NCBI GenBank assembly: GCA_945872325.1
Contig: CAMBZY010000217.1
Coordinates: 1-5,922, forward strand
DNA: 5,922 nucleotides
Source: Candidatus Kuenenia stuttgartensis
Lineage (GTDB): Bacteria > Planctomycetota > Planctomycetia > Isosphaerales > Isosphaeraceae
Direction of reading: 5' to 3'
The notes beneath the pieces were generated by a model. The model was not told where the DNA came from. It saw nothing but the letters and a program-made list of their open reading frames with translations, and did no database searches. A program made the translations under genes and the position numbers. Shown piece by piece: positions 1 to 5,645 of the stretch (the stretch's first letter is position 1; each line of letters opens with the position of its first letter).

Positions 1-692
1 TTATAAGAATAATCGGTGAACGATTTAAAGCCGGCTTCACGGCTGATTTCGACGCGCAGTCGGTGGAGGTCGTCAAAAAGATCGTCGAATTTCTGGCGTT
101 CCTTCAATCGTCGCATGGCCACAATCAGCCAGGCTTCCACGCGAGTCGCACGGTCTGTATCTTCCAACACAGGAGCCATTTGCGGTGGTGTGCGTTCTTG
201 ACCTTTCCAGGGGACGGTCATGGCTCCAACCAGTTTTTGATATTGCTGGGTCAGTTCGCTGACTCTGGTTTCTTTCGGAATATTGGCTTCCCGATAGAGG
301 CTTTTGCGATTCTCCAGAGCCCGATCCATTAAAATATAAGTCTCTTTGAGTAATTCGGGTCGGAACGGGCTATCGAGATATTTATTCCGAAGTGTTTGGC
401 CGATGGGCTTTAAGTTCGGTTCGATATCGCGAACGAACGCCAGGTGGGCTTGTTCGCGAGCAGGGTCGTCCGTCTTAAGGGTCATGGCTACGTAGCGCTT
501 GTTACTGACTTGACTTACGGCGGCATCAAGTTCGTCTTTGGCTTTCATCCAGGCGATCAGGTCGTTCACGCTTTGAATCGGCCAATCTTCCAGCTTTTGG
601 TACCAAGGGCCAATTTCAGGCCAGGTTTCGAGGCTGGCATCGGCTGGCAACCATTGTCGAGGAAATTTAAGAGGTTCATATATCATGGTCAT
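1..692 (-). CDS. M3 family oligoendopeptidase (PepF-like), N-terminal part, cut by window edge
   Basis: The minus strand is open from an ATG at 692 to the left edge, giving 230 residues without a stop. The protein begins MTMIYEPLKFPRQWLP and then follows the pattern I recall for PepF-like M3 oligoendopeptidases: a LETW..IGPWYQKL segment (residues 21-34), a helical stretch with AWMKAKDELDAAVS (47-60), FVRDIEPNLKPI (86-97), NKYLDSPFRPELL (103-115), QYQKLVGAMTVPWKGQ (150-165) and the RVEAWLIVAMRRLKER helix (174-189). These are the N-terminal helical regions. The zinc site HExxH lies further on, outside the window, so catalytic competence cannot be judged. Family members are cytoplasmic zinc metallopeptidases that cleave oligopeptides. 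An in-frame TAA lies eight codons before the ATG, so the start must be at 692 or at the ATG two codons later (686). No strong Shine-Dalgarno is seen. The family call rests on remembered similarity and is fairly secure. Confidence 0.85.
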   Translation of the reverse strand, partial: MTMIYEPLKFPRQWLPADASLETWPEIGPWYQKLEDWPIQSVNDLIAWMKAKDELDAAVSQVSNKRYVAMTLKTDDPAREQAHLAFVRDIEPNLKPIGQTLRNKYLDSPFRPELLKETYILMDRALENRKSLYREANIPKETRVSELTQQYQKLVGAMTVPWKGQERTPPQMAPVLEDTDRATRVEAWLIVAMRRLKERQKFDDLFDDLHRLRVEISREAGFKSFTDYSY

Positions 693-774
693 GTTCGGTG
701 GAATCCGCTGAAAATCTTATGGATCTGAATAGGTTCGGGTGGACATCATCTGGAGAATGTCTCGACTGGTTGTC

Positions 775-801
775 ATAATACCGTCAATTGGTTGCTGTTA
801 A
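775..801 (-). promoter_or_regulatory. Possible sigma70-type promoter for the M3 peptidase gene
   Basis: Read on the minus strand, TTAACA (801-796) is followed after 15 bases by TATTAT (780-775). Each box matches its consensus at five of six positions, but the spacer is shorter than the ideal 17. Transcription would begin near 768, leaving a leader of about 75 bases before the ATG at 692. The rest of the 159-base gap between the peptidase and the membrane-protein gene shows no convincing terminator, so read-through from upstream is also possible. Confidence 0.25.
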
Positions 802-851
802 AAGCTCAACAGATGGTTTTCTGGTAGTTCGGCAGGGTGGACGCCTGGTTT

Positions 852-1148
852 TCAACGGGGCCAGAGTAGAAAGAATCCGACCCAGGTGAGTGCGCCGACA
901 CCGATCGCACAGGCGAACAACGTAATTGTTGAATGAGTTAGAAGATGGATTCCATTGTGACGGGACGGATTGTCGCCGAATCGGCCCAGAAGGTCGAATA
1001 ATCGAAGGATCGAATGCAGGCAGAGGGCGACGATCCCAGAGCCGACCACCATCACGATGAGCGTGGCCCTGGTGGCTTCGGAAGTGGTCCAAAGCGCGAA
1101 AGCCAATGCCATGATCGCAATGCCCAGGATCATCTGCCAGAGGTTCAT
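852..1148 (-). CDS. Small membrane protein of unknown function, three predicted TM helices
   Basis: This gene encodes 98 residues from an ATG at 1148, beginning MNLWQMILGIAIMALAF. I do not recognise the family. Three hydrophobic segments are visible: about residues 4-20, 27-48 and 69-95. A short polar loop, TTSEATRA, lies between the first two. A longer charged loop with RLFDLLGRFGDNPSRHNG lies between the second and third. The protein ends in LLWPR directly after the last helix. It is therefore probably an inner-membrane protein with no sizeable soluble domain. The frame is open further upstream to 1307, but those residues are proline- and asparagine-rich and do not look like protein, so the later start is preferred. 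A weak AAGG lies 12 bases before the ATG. The gene points away from the isomerase and towards the M3 peptidase 159 bases downstream. Nothing indicates a shared role. Confidence 0.6.
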   Translation of the reverse strand: MNLWQMILGIAIMALAFALWTTSEATRATLIVMVVGSGIVALCLHSILRLFDLLGRFGDNPSRHNGIHLLTHSTITLFACAIGVGALTWVGFFLLWPR

Positions 1149-1281
1149 GTGTTGATTGGGCCTTATGTGGACGGAATTTGGGGGTATCAGAAGAAGCTGT
1201 CTGGTTGGATATGGTAACCGATTGGGAGGTGGGTTGGGGGGATTAAAATGCAGCGATTTTGAGGAGATTTGAGAATCAGGG

Positions 1282-1310
1282 TTGACGGTCTCATCCGTGC
1301 ATTTCATGAT
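1282..1310 (+). promoter_or_regulatory. Possible sigma70-type promoter for the xylose-isomerase-like gene
   Basis: TTGACG at 1282-1287 (five of six matches) is followed after 17 bases by CATGAT at 1305-1310 (four of six). An overlapping GATAAT at 1308-1313 fits better but is 20 bases away. Initiation near 1317 would give a leader of about 108 bases and would exclude a translation start at 1269, which agrees with the start chosen at 1425. The divergent gap 1149-1424 shows nothing else I can name. Confidence 0.3.
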
Positions 1311-1424
1311 AATGCCTTGAGCGGATCAGATTTTCGAGGTTCGCTCGATCATGCCCCACGGTTTCATGACATCTCGCCTGACGATCCAAAACCGTTTACA
1401 CTCCTCAACTTCGGTAAGAAAAAC

Positions 1425-2459
1425 ATGAGTTCGACGCACACATACCGCTTCACTTTCGGGCCTTGGAACATCAGCACCGGTGCCGATCCGTTTGGGCCAC
1501 CGGTCAGGCCTGAAATGGCTTTCGCTGAAAAGATCAGGCAATATAAAAAACTTGGATTTGACGGTGTCCAGTTCCACGATGACGACGTGGTGGCTTACGA
1601 CCTTCCAGAATCTGAGAAGATGAAGAAAGCGGCAGAGCTGAAGAAAGTTCTCGACGACGAAGGTTTGTTCGTCGAAATTATTGCCCCTCGCCTCTGGGAA
1701 GATCCCCATACAGCCGACGGTGCATTCACTTCAAACTGCCCAAAGGATCGTCAGTACGCTCTCGACCGAGCCAAGCGTTGCGTCGATCTGGCCAAGGTCA
1801 TGGACTGCAAGAATTATGTCCTATGGCTGGCCCGTGAAGGCTCTTATATTCGCGAGGCCAAGTGTGCCAAAACAGCTGTGGGCCGGATTGCCGACGCTTG
1901 GAATACGATTTTGGAGCACGATCCAGAGATTCGGGTTCTTGGGGAAGCCAAGCCTAACGAGCCTATGGATCAAGCTTATTTGCCGACAGTCGGGCACATG
2001 ATCGGGCTGGCTTACAAGACGGTCGATCCAAGCCGTTCCGGCGTACTGATCGAATCCGCCCACTCGATTCTGGCTGGACTTGATCCTGCCGACGACATGG
2101 CTTATGCCCTTTGGCATGAGAAGCTCTGGAGCGTTCACCTGAACGACCAGAACGGCCTTAAGTACGATCAAGACAAGACCTTCGGTTCAGCCGACCTGCG
2201 TCGCGCGTTTGATCAGGTCTGGGTGCTTGACAAGAGCGGATATGGCAAGAACGGTGAAGCTGTGGGCTTGGACATCAAGGCCATGCGTGCCACGAAGTAC
2301 GAAGATTCCACCAAGCACCTCTCCAACAGCCGGACGATGTTCCTGGCCCTTCTGGAGATCGTTCGAAGTGTGGACGAAGCCAAGGTGAATGAACTTCGCG
2401 ACAACCGTCAGTACGAAGACCTGGACCTGATGATCCTGAAGGCTCTTATGGGCCGTTGA
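1425..2459 (+). CDS. Xylose isomerase-like TIM-barrel sugar isomerase
   Basis: The 344-residue product follows the class I xylose isomerase plan, an enzyme that interconverts aldoses and ketoses (D-xylose and D-xylulose) with two divalent metals. Recognisable parts against Streptomyces XylA are: FTFGPWN and GADPFG (F23, like the F26 that reaches into a partner's active site); VQFHDDD (H51 and D54, like the H54/D57 pair); VLWLAREG (W134, like W137); GEAKPNEP (E174 and K176, like E181/K183); IESAH (E210 and H213, like E217/H220); KYDQD (D248 and D250, like D255/D257); and GLDIK (D283, like D287). The position of ligand D245 is histidine here (H238, in SVHLND). The protein is about 40 residues shorter than Streptomyces XylA, mainly missing the C-terminal arm. 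The ATG at 1425 is chosen because similarity begins just after it; the frame is open back to 1269 but without family resemblance. The fold is secure; xylose as substrate is less so, hence no symbol. Confidence 0.85.
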   Translation: MSSTHTYRFTFGPWNISTGADPFGPPVRPEMAFAEKIRQYKKLGFDGVQFHDDDVVAYDLPESEKMKKAAELKKVLDDEGLFVEIIAPRLWEDPHTADGAFTSNCPKDRQYALDRAKRCVDLAKVMDCKNYVLWLAREGSYIREAKCAKTAVGRIADAWNTILEHDPEIRVLGEAKPNEPMDQAYLPTVGHMIGLAYKTVDPSRSGVLIESAHSILAGLDPADDMAYALWHEKLWSVHLNDQNGLKYDQDKTFGSADLRRAFDQVWVLDKSGYGKNGEAVGLDIKAMRATKYEDSTKHLSNSRTMFLALLEIVRSVDEAKVNELRDNRQYEDLDLMILKALMGR

Positions 2460-2490
2460 TCTGAAAAGTCGAGTCTCGGAAAAATTTAAA

Positions 2491-2527
2491 AAATGAAGCC
2501 TTTGACTTTGCGGTCAAGGCTTCATTT
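2491..2527. terminator. Bidirectional intrinsic terminator between isomerase and cytochrome c genes
   Basis: AAATGAAGCCTTTGAC (2491-2506) pairs with GTCAAGGCTTCATTT (2513-2527) with one bulged base and a six-base loop. The stem is followed on the plus strand by AGTTTTTATTT and preceded by AAAATTTAAA, so each strand has a U-rich tail. It lies 31 bases after the isomerase stop and 5 bases after the cytochrome stop, and can end both convergent transcripts. Confidence 0.85.
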
Positions 2528-2532
2528 AGTTT

Positions 2533-2988
2533 TTATTTGGATGACTTTGTTTTACCGGCCATGTGACGAACATATTTTACGATAGCTTTTAATTCTTGAG
2601 GGCTCAGCGATTTGCCGAAGGCTGGCATGACACCTTGAGGGCCGCCCTGGGTGATGATTTTTAGGACAGATTCCTCGTCATCCCCATATTTCCAAGGCTC
2701 ATCACGCAGGTTTCGAGGCTTGATTGGAGTGGAGAACGCCCGGGGGCCATCGCCCAGGCCCTGAAGCCCGTGGCATGCCACGCACTGACGCATGTAGACA
2801 TTATAGCCTGATGTAAGTACAGGGTCAGACTTAACTTCCGGAGGTGGTGGAGGGGGCGGAATTCGGAGCGAGAAGAAGATCATGCCTGCCAGAACCACCA
2901 TGCAGAAGATTACGAAAAAGAAGTATCGGCCAGGCCCAACTTCATTAAGGGGCAAATCTTGCGGTGGGATCTGTTGCGGACTTGTCAT
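2533..2988 (-). CDS. Membrane-anchored mono-heme c-type cytochrome
   Basis: The product has 151 residues. After a short polar N-terminus (MTSPQQIPPQDLPLNEVGPG) comes one hydrophobic helix (about 22-41, YFFFVIFCMVVLAGMIFFSL). This acts as an uncleaved signal anchor, as no clear cleavage site follows. Seven consecutive prolines (44-50) then form a stiff linker to a periplasmic cytochrome c domain. The heme-binding CVACHG motif is at residues 69-74, with C69 and C72 as thioether sites and H73 as axial ligand. The sixth ligand is probably M121 in GVMPAFGKSLS, and the C-terminal helix LKAIVKYVRHM is typical of the fold. It probably carries electrons between membrane complexes and a terminal acceptor, but no oxidase or complex gene is nearby to name its partner. 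The start at 2988 is preferred over an ATG eight codons upstream because of a well-placed AGGA. Confidence 0.9.
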   Translation of the reverse strand: MTSPQQIPPQDLPLNEVGPGRYFFFVIFCMVVLAGMIFFSLRIPPPPPPPEVKSDPVLTSGYNVYMRQCVACHGLQGLGDGPRAFSTPIKPRNLRDEPWKYGDDEESVLKIITQGGPQGVMPAFGKSLSPQELKAIVKYVRHMAGKTKSSK

Positions 2989-2991
2989 ATT

Positions 2992-2998
2992 CTTTCCT
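2992..2998 (-). promoter_or_regulatory. Shine-Dalgarno site that fixes the cytochrome c start
   Basis: Read on the minus strand, AGGAAAG (2998-2992) lies immediately upstream of the ATG at 2988, with six bases between AGGA and the start codon. The upstream in-frame ATG at 3012 would place this site inside the coding region, so the later start is favoured. Confidence 0.6.
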
Positions 2999-3036
2999 GT
3001 CAAATGGGGCACGAATCCGCGAATATTATCTGAGTC

Positions 3037-3066
3037 ATCCTAATGAATCTGAGGATGGGTTGTCAA
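3037..3066 (-). promoter_or_regulatory. Candidate sigma70 promoter for the cytochrome c gene
   Basis: On the minus strand a perfect TTGACA (3066-3061) is followed after 18 bases by TAGGAT (3042-3037), which matches TATAAT at four of six positions. Initiation near 3030 would give a leader of about 42 bases before the ATG at 2988. A short inverted repeat, CATCCT at 3036-3041 and AGGATG at 3052-3057, overlaps the -10 box and spacer and could be an operator, though six base pairs is little. Confidence 0.4.
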
Positions 3067-3111
3067 ATTGAAGGTTATTGTATGCCTGAAACAAATGATG
3101 GAAGAGAAATT

Positions 3112-3164
3112 TGATCAGAGGGATTTATCTCGCATGAATTTAAATCATTTGGGGTAAATGATCA
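3112..3164. promoter_or_regulatory. Palindrome cluster in the divergent intergenic region, possible operator
   Basis: The self-complementary TGATCA occurs at 3112-3117 and 3159-3164, with a third copy at 3270-3275 just before the downstream gene. Between the first two lie an eight-base palindrome, ATTTAAAT (3138-3145), and an inverted repeat ATCATTT / AAATGAT (3144-3150 and 3156-3162) with a GGGGT spacer that overlaps the second TGATCA. Such clustering in a short AT-rich gap is compatible with regulator binding. No regulator is known here and chance is not excluded. No supported gene lies in 3013-3290. Confidence 0.25.
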
Positions 3165-3183
3165 GGATCTCCGGTTTATGCAT

Positions 3184-3211
3184 TTGAGGAAACAAGATTG
3201 CCCCTTATACG
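3184..3211 (+). promoter_or_regulatory. Weak possible promoter for the DUF433-like gene
   Basis: TTGAGG (3184-3189) and TATACG (3206-3211) are separated by 16 bases. Each matches its consensus at four of six positions. Initiation near 3218 would give a leader of about 73-79 bases. It is the best pair I found upstream of this gene, but it is weak. Confidence 0.2.
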
Positions 3212-3290
3212 GGACGTCCTGTGGGCAGGAATACGACGACAATAATCCCGTGGACGCAAAAAACAGCCTTGATCATTTTCAGAGAGAATC

Positions 3291-3926
3291 GTGTTCATGG
3301 TCACTTCAAGTCTAGTGGATCAGACCATTCATCAAATCAGCGCGAAACGAGTCCCGTTTGAAATGGATAAAGTACAGGCTTCAAAGCCTTTGAAAATCAA
3401 GCGCCGTAAGAGCTCAAAGCCTGTGAGTGGTTTAGATGGTCTGATTGGGGATGCCGTATCCATACTTTCTAAAAGACTGCAAGCCAGTCTCTTAAACCAC
3501 GGCCATCACAATACATCAGAGATTTCCAGCCTTGTTTCAGCATTGTCAATTGCCCGGATGGCTTTCCCTGGGTTGCCTGAGGAGCGGCTGGAAGATGTCA
3601 GGGAAGATTCCGTGACACATGCACCAGTTCCGTCCGAATCTGTCGTTGACTATCCCAGTAACGCAAGATTAGGTCGTTTGGACGAAGTCGATGCGTTTCG
3701 CTGGCGAAAAGAGCTTGAAGATTTATGGAAGAATCACATCATCAAGGATGAGTTGCATCAGCCAGTGGTACGTTCGCTTGGAGTGCCGGTCATGACCATT
3801 GTGAACCATATTCGCGATGGATCGGCATGGGATACCATTCGTAAACTCTATCCTGGTCTGGTGATGGACGATATCAGAGCCTGTGCCAGCATGGCAACGG
3901 AATGTGGATGGCTGACCGACGATTGA
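3291..3926 (+). CDS. DUF433-like C-terminal domain protein with long unrecognised N-terminal region
   Basis: The product has 211 residues from a GTG at 3291. An ATG two codons later (3297) is an equally possible start; AGAGAG at 3281-3286 could serve either. The C-terminal part, about residues 148-205, resembles DUF433, a small winged-helix-like domain: HQPVVRSLGVPVMTIVNHI, then DGSAWDTIRKLYPGL, then MDDIRACASMA. This follows the family pattern of P-V-I-R-G-T-R-I-P-V, then G-x-S-x-E-E-I, then Y-P-x-L-x-x-x-D-I-x-A-C-L. Known DUF433 proteins are usually about 80 residues long and often sit beside PIN-like toxins as antitoxins. No toxin gene adjoins this one. Residues 1-147 are not recognised: a lysine- and arginine-rich stretch (KPLKIKRRKSSK, about 32-43), a helical region with IGDAVSILSKRL and SLVSALSIARM, and an acidic linker. 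DNA binding is plausible from the domain and basic segment, but is inference. Confidence 0.75.
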   Translation: MFMVTSSLVDQTIHQISAKRVPFEMDKVQASKPLKIKRRKSSKPVSGLDGLIGDAVSILSKRLQASLLNHGHHNTSEISSLVSALSIARMAFPGLPEERLEDVREDSVTHAPVPSESVVDYPSNARLGRLDEVDAFRWRKELEDLWKNHIIKDELHQPVVRSLGVPVMTIVNHIRDGSAWDTIRKLYPGLVMDDIRACASMATECGWLTDD

Positions 3927-3950
3927 AATGATTTGTGGAACTTTGAAATA

Positions 3951-3981
3951 AAAAAGCGTGACTATCATAGTCACGCTTTTT
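3951..3981. terminator. Perfect 14-bp bidirectional terminator
   Basis: AAAAAGCGTGACTA (3951-3964) and TAGTCACGCTTTTT (3968-3981) pair without mismatch around a three-base loop, TCA. The stem ends in A and T runs, so both strands have the hairpin plus U-tract form. It lies 25 bases beyond the DUF433-like stop and 37 beyond the deacylase stop, closing both convergent transcripts. Confidence 0.92.
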
Positions 3982-4017
3982 CTAATATCAATTTCAAACA
4001 GGTGGCTCGTGCCAGGT

Positions 4018-5586
4018 TTAACCTCGTCGAAGGACTCTGCCTGAATTCAGGCCAGTCAATTCGCCATCCTTCAAAACACATGCCCCGTTGACCCAGACGT
4101 GGGGAATTCCGGTGGCCAGGGCTGTTGGTGTTTCATAAGTGGCGTGATCTTTGACGTTTACAGGGTCGATTACGGCAATATCGGCAGCAAATCCTGTGCG
4201 AATCATGCCCCTGTCGGTCAGGCGATAACGGCGGGCGGCGTGTGCTGAGAGGTGAGTGATGGCTTCAGCCCAATCGTAATCGGCCAATTCACGGGTATGA
4301 AGGCTCAGGTAGCGGGCGAATGCACCCCAGCCACGTGGGTGAGGATGCTGGCCCCGGTAAATTCCGTCGGAACCGGCCATATGTGCTGGATGCCTGAGAA
4401 TGGCCCTCATATCCGCTTCAGTCCGATCGCCGGGCCTGAAATTGACAATTCCAACGGCCATTTTATTCGCGACAAGAATATCGCATACGAATCGGCCTGG
4501 AGTGGTGCCGGCAATCGCAGCTGCGACAGGCACAGTTTTCCCTGCGGCCCATTCCCAATCGGGGTGATCCACCATCGCAATGGTTGTGGTTTCAAGAGGA
4601 TAAGGCTTATTGGTGTTGAACCACTCGGCTTCAAGCTGTTCGACCACCTTAGGGTCGGAAAGTCGTTCCACAGTGGCATCCACTCCACCTAGCTGAACCC
4701 AGCCGGGCAGGGCGACCATGGCCAGAATGGTGCTTCCACGGAGATATGGATAGGTGTCGAACGTGAGATCGAGGCCTTCCGCACGGCCTTTGTCGATGAG
4801 GCTCAGAAGCATATCGGCAGGGCCGTTGAAGTGGGAAATGTGTCCTGGGCAATCCGACTTCCGACAGATTTCAAACACTTCCTTCATCCCAACCTCAGCC
4901 TTAGGCCCATATCCACGCATGTGCGTGACATATACGCCGCCCAGGTCGCGAATCTCTTTGCACAGTTCTGCGAGTTCATCGGCATCTGCATAAAGACTTG
5001 GAATATAATCGAGACCCGTAGAAAGTCCGACGGAGCCAGCTTCCATGCCTTCGCGGACCAGTTTTTTCATTTTCTTGAGTTCGTCGGCCGTTGGCTTTCG
5101 TTCCTCAAGGCCCATGACTTCCATTCGAACGTTCCCGTTCGGAATCAGATAGGCCATGTTCAAGGGCGTGGTGCGGAGAAATCGATGGAAGTAATCATCG
5201 TATCCCGACCAGTTGTAATTCAGGTTCGAGGGATTCCCATTAAAACCAACGGTGTACCGTCGCATATGGTCCATGACTGGTGGCGATGCAGGCGCAAATG
5301 CACTCCCATCCTGACCATTGATCAGAGTGGTTACGCCCTGTCTCAGGCAGGCCTGGGCGACTCGTTCTGTGTCGGCCAGCATCATCAAATCGCCATGCAC
5401 GTGAGCATCAATAAAACCAGGCACCACATAATGGCCGGTCACATCCACTTCCTGAACGCCTTTGGCTTCGTCGAGCCTGCCAATGTCACCGATCATGGAA
5501 TCGGTGATGGCCACGTCTGCCCTGTATGGGAGTGCGCCGGAGCCGTCGATGACCCAACCGCCGCGAAGAATCCAGTCGAAATGCAT
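4018..5586 (-). CDS. N-acyl-D-amino-acid deacylase family amidohydrolase (D-aminoacylase-like)
   Basis: This 522-residue metal-dependent amidohydrolase belongs to the D-aminoacylase group, whose members release D-amino acids from N-acyl-D-amino acids. The N-terminal beta part (ILRGGWVIDGSGALP, DVAITDSMIGDIG) is followed by the barrel with GFIDAHVHGD (H62, H64), GVTTLINGQDGSAFAP (90s), YVTHMRGYGP (H222), PGHISHFNGP (H249, H252) and HMAGSDGIYRGQHPHPRGWG, where D407 corresponds to the catalytic aspartate. The C-terminus returns to the beta domain (GMIRTGFAADIAVIDP, GIPHVWVNGACVLKDGELTG). Length and order fit the family. D93 stands where Alcaligenes D-aminoacylase has its metal-ligand cysteine (C96). 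No signal peptide is seen, so it is probably cytoplasmic. The start at 5586 has AGGA 11 bases upstream, a rather long spacing. The next gene upstream ends 59 bases away on the same strand, so co-transcription is likely. The exact substrate is not determined; dihydroorotase- or hydantoinase-like roles are less likely. Confidence 0.9.
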   Translation of the reverse strand: MHFDWILRGGWVIDGSGALPYRADVAITDSMIGDIGRLDEAKGVQEVDVTGHYVVPGFIDAHVHGDLMMLADTERVAQACLRQGVTTLINGQDGSAFAPASPPVMDHMRRYTVGFNGNPSNLNYNWSGYDDYFHRFLRTTPLNMAYLIPNGNVRMEVMGLEERKPTADELKKMKKLVREGMEAGSVGLSTGLDYIPSLYADADELAELCKEIRDLGGVYVTHMRGYGPKAEVGMKEVFEICRKSDCPGHISHFNGPADMLLSLIDKGRAEGLDLTFDTYPYLRGSTILAMVALPGWVQLGGVDATVERLSDPKVVEQLEAEWFNTNKPYPLETTTIAMVDHPDWEWAAGKTVPVAAAIAGTTPGRFVCDILVANKMAVGIVNFRPGDRTEADMRAILRHPAHMAGSDGIYRGQHPHPRGWGAFARYLSLHTRELADYDWAEAITHLSAHAARRYRLTDRGMIRTGFAADIAVIDPVNVKDHATYETPTALATGIPHVWVNGACVLKDGELTGLNSGRVLRRG

Positions 5587-5645
5587 GTGGTTAACTGTCC
5601 TGATATTGGTTTCTAGAATGTCCAGTCAGATTTGATCGAAAAGAA

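Noticed and set aside
16..728. Plus-strand open frames across the left end
   Set aside because: They lie antisense to the M3 peptidase, whose minus-strand frame shows clear family motifs throughout; the plus-strand products show none.
784..1092. Minus-strand 102-codon frame overlapping the membrane protein gene
   Set aside because: Its product is arginine- and proline-rich without a domain pattern, and it overlaps a better frame on the same strand.
1149..1307. Upstream extension of the small membrane protein to 1307
   Set aside because: The added residues are low-complexity, rich in proline and asparagine, and precede a natural membrane-protein start.
1269..1424. N-terminal extension of the isomerase from a TTG at 1269
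   Set aside because: The 52 added residues do not resemble the family, a candidate promoter lies inside this stretch, and similarity begins right after the ATG at 1425.
3095..3157. A 20-residue open frame beginning ATGATG in the intergenic gap
   Set aside because: Too short, with no clear ribosome site and no recognisable content.
4831..5616. A 261-codon plus-strand frame antisense to the deacylase
   Set aside because: Long, but it mirrors a well-conserved enzyme on the other strand and its product shows no recognisable family; it is most likely a by-product of codon use.
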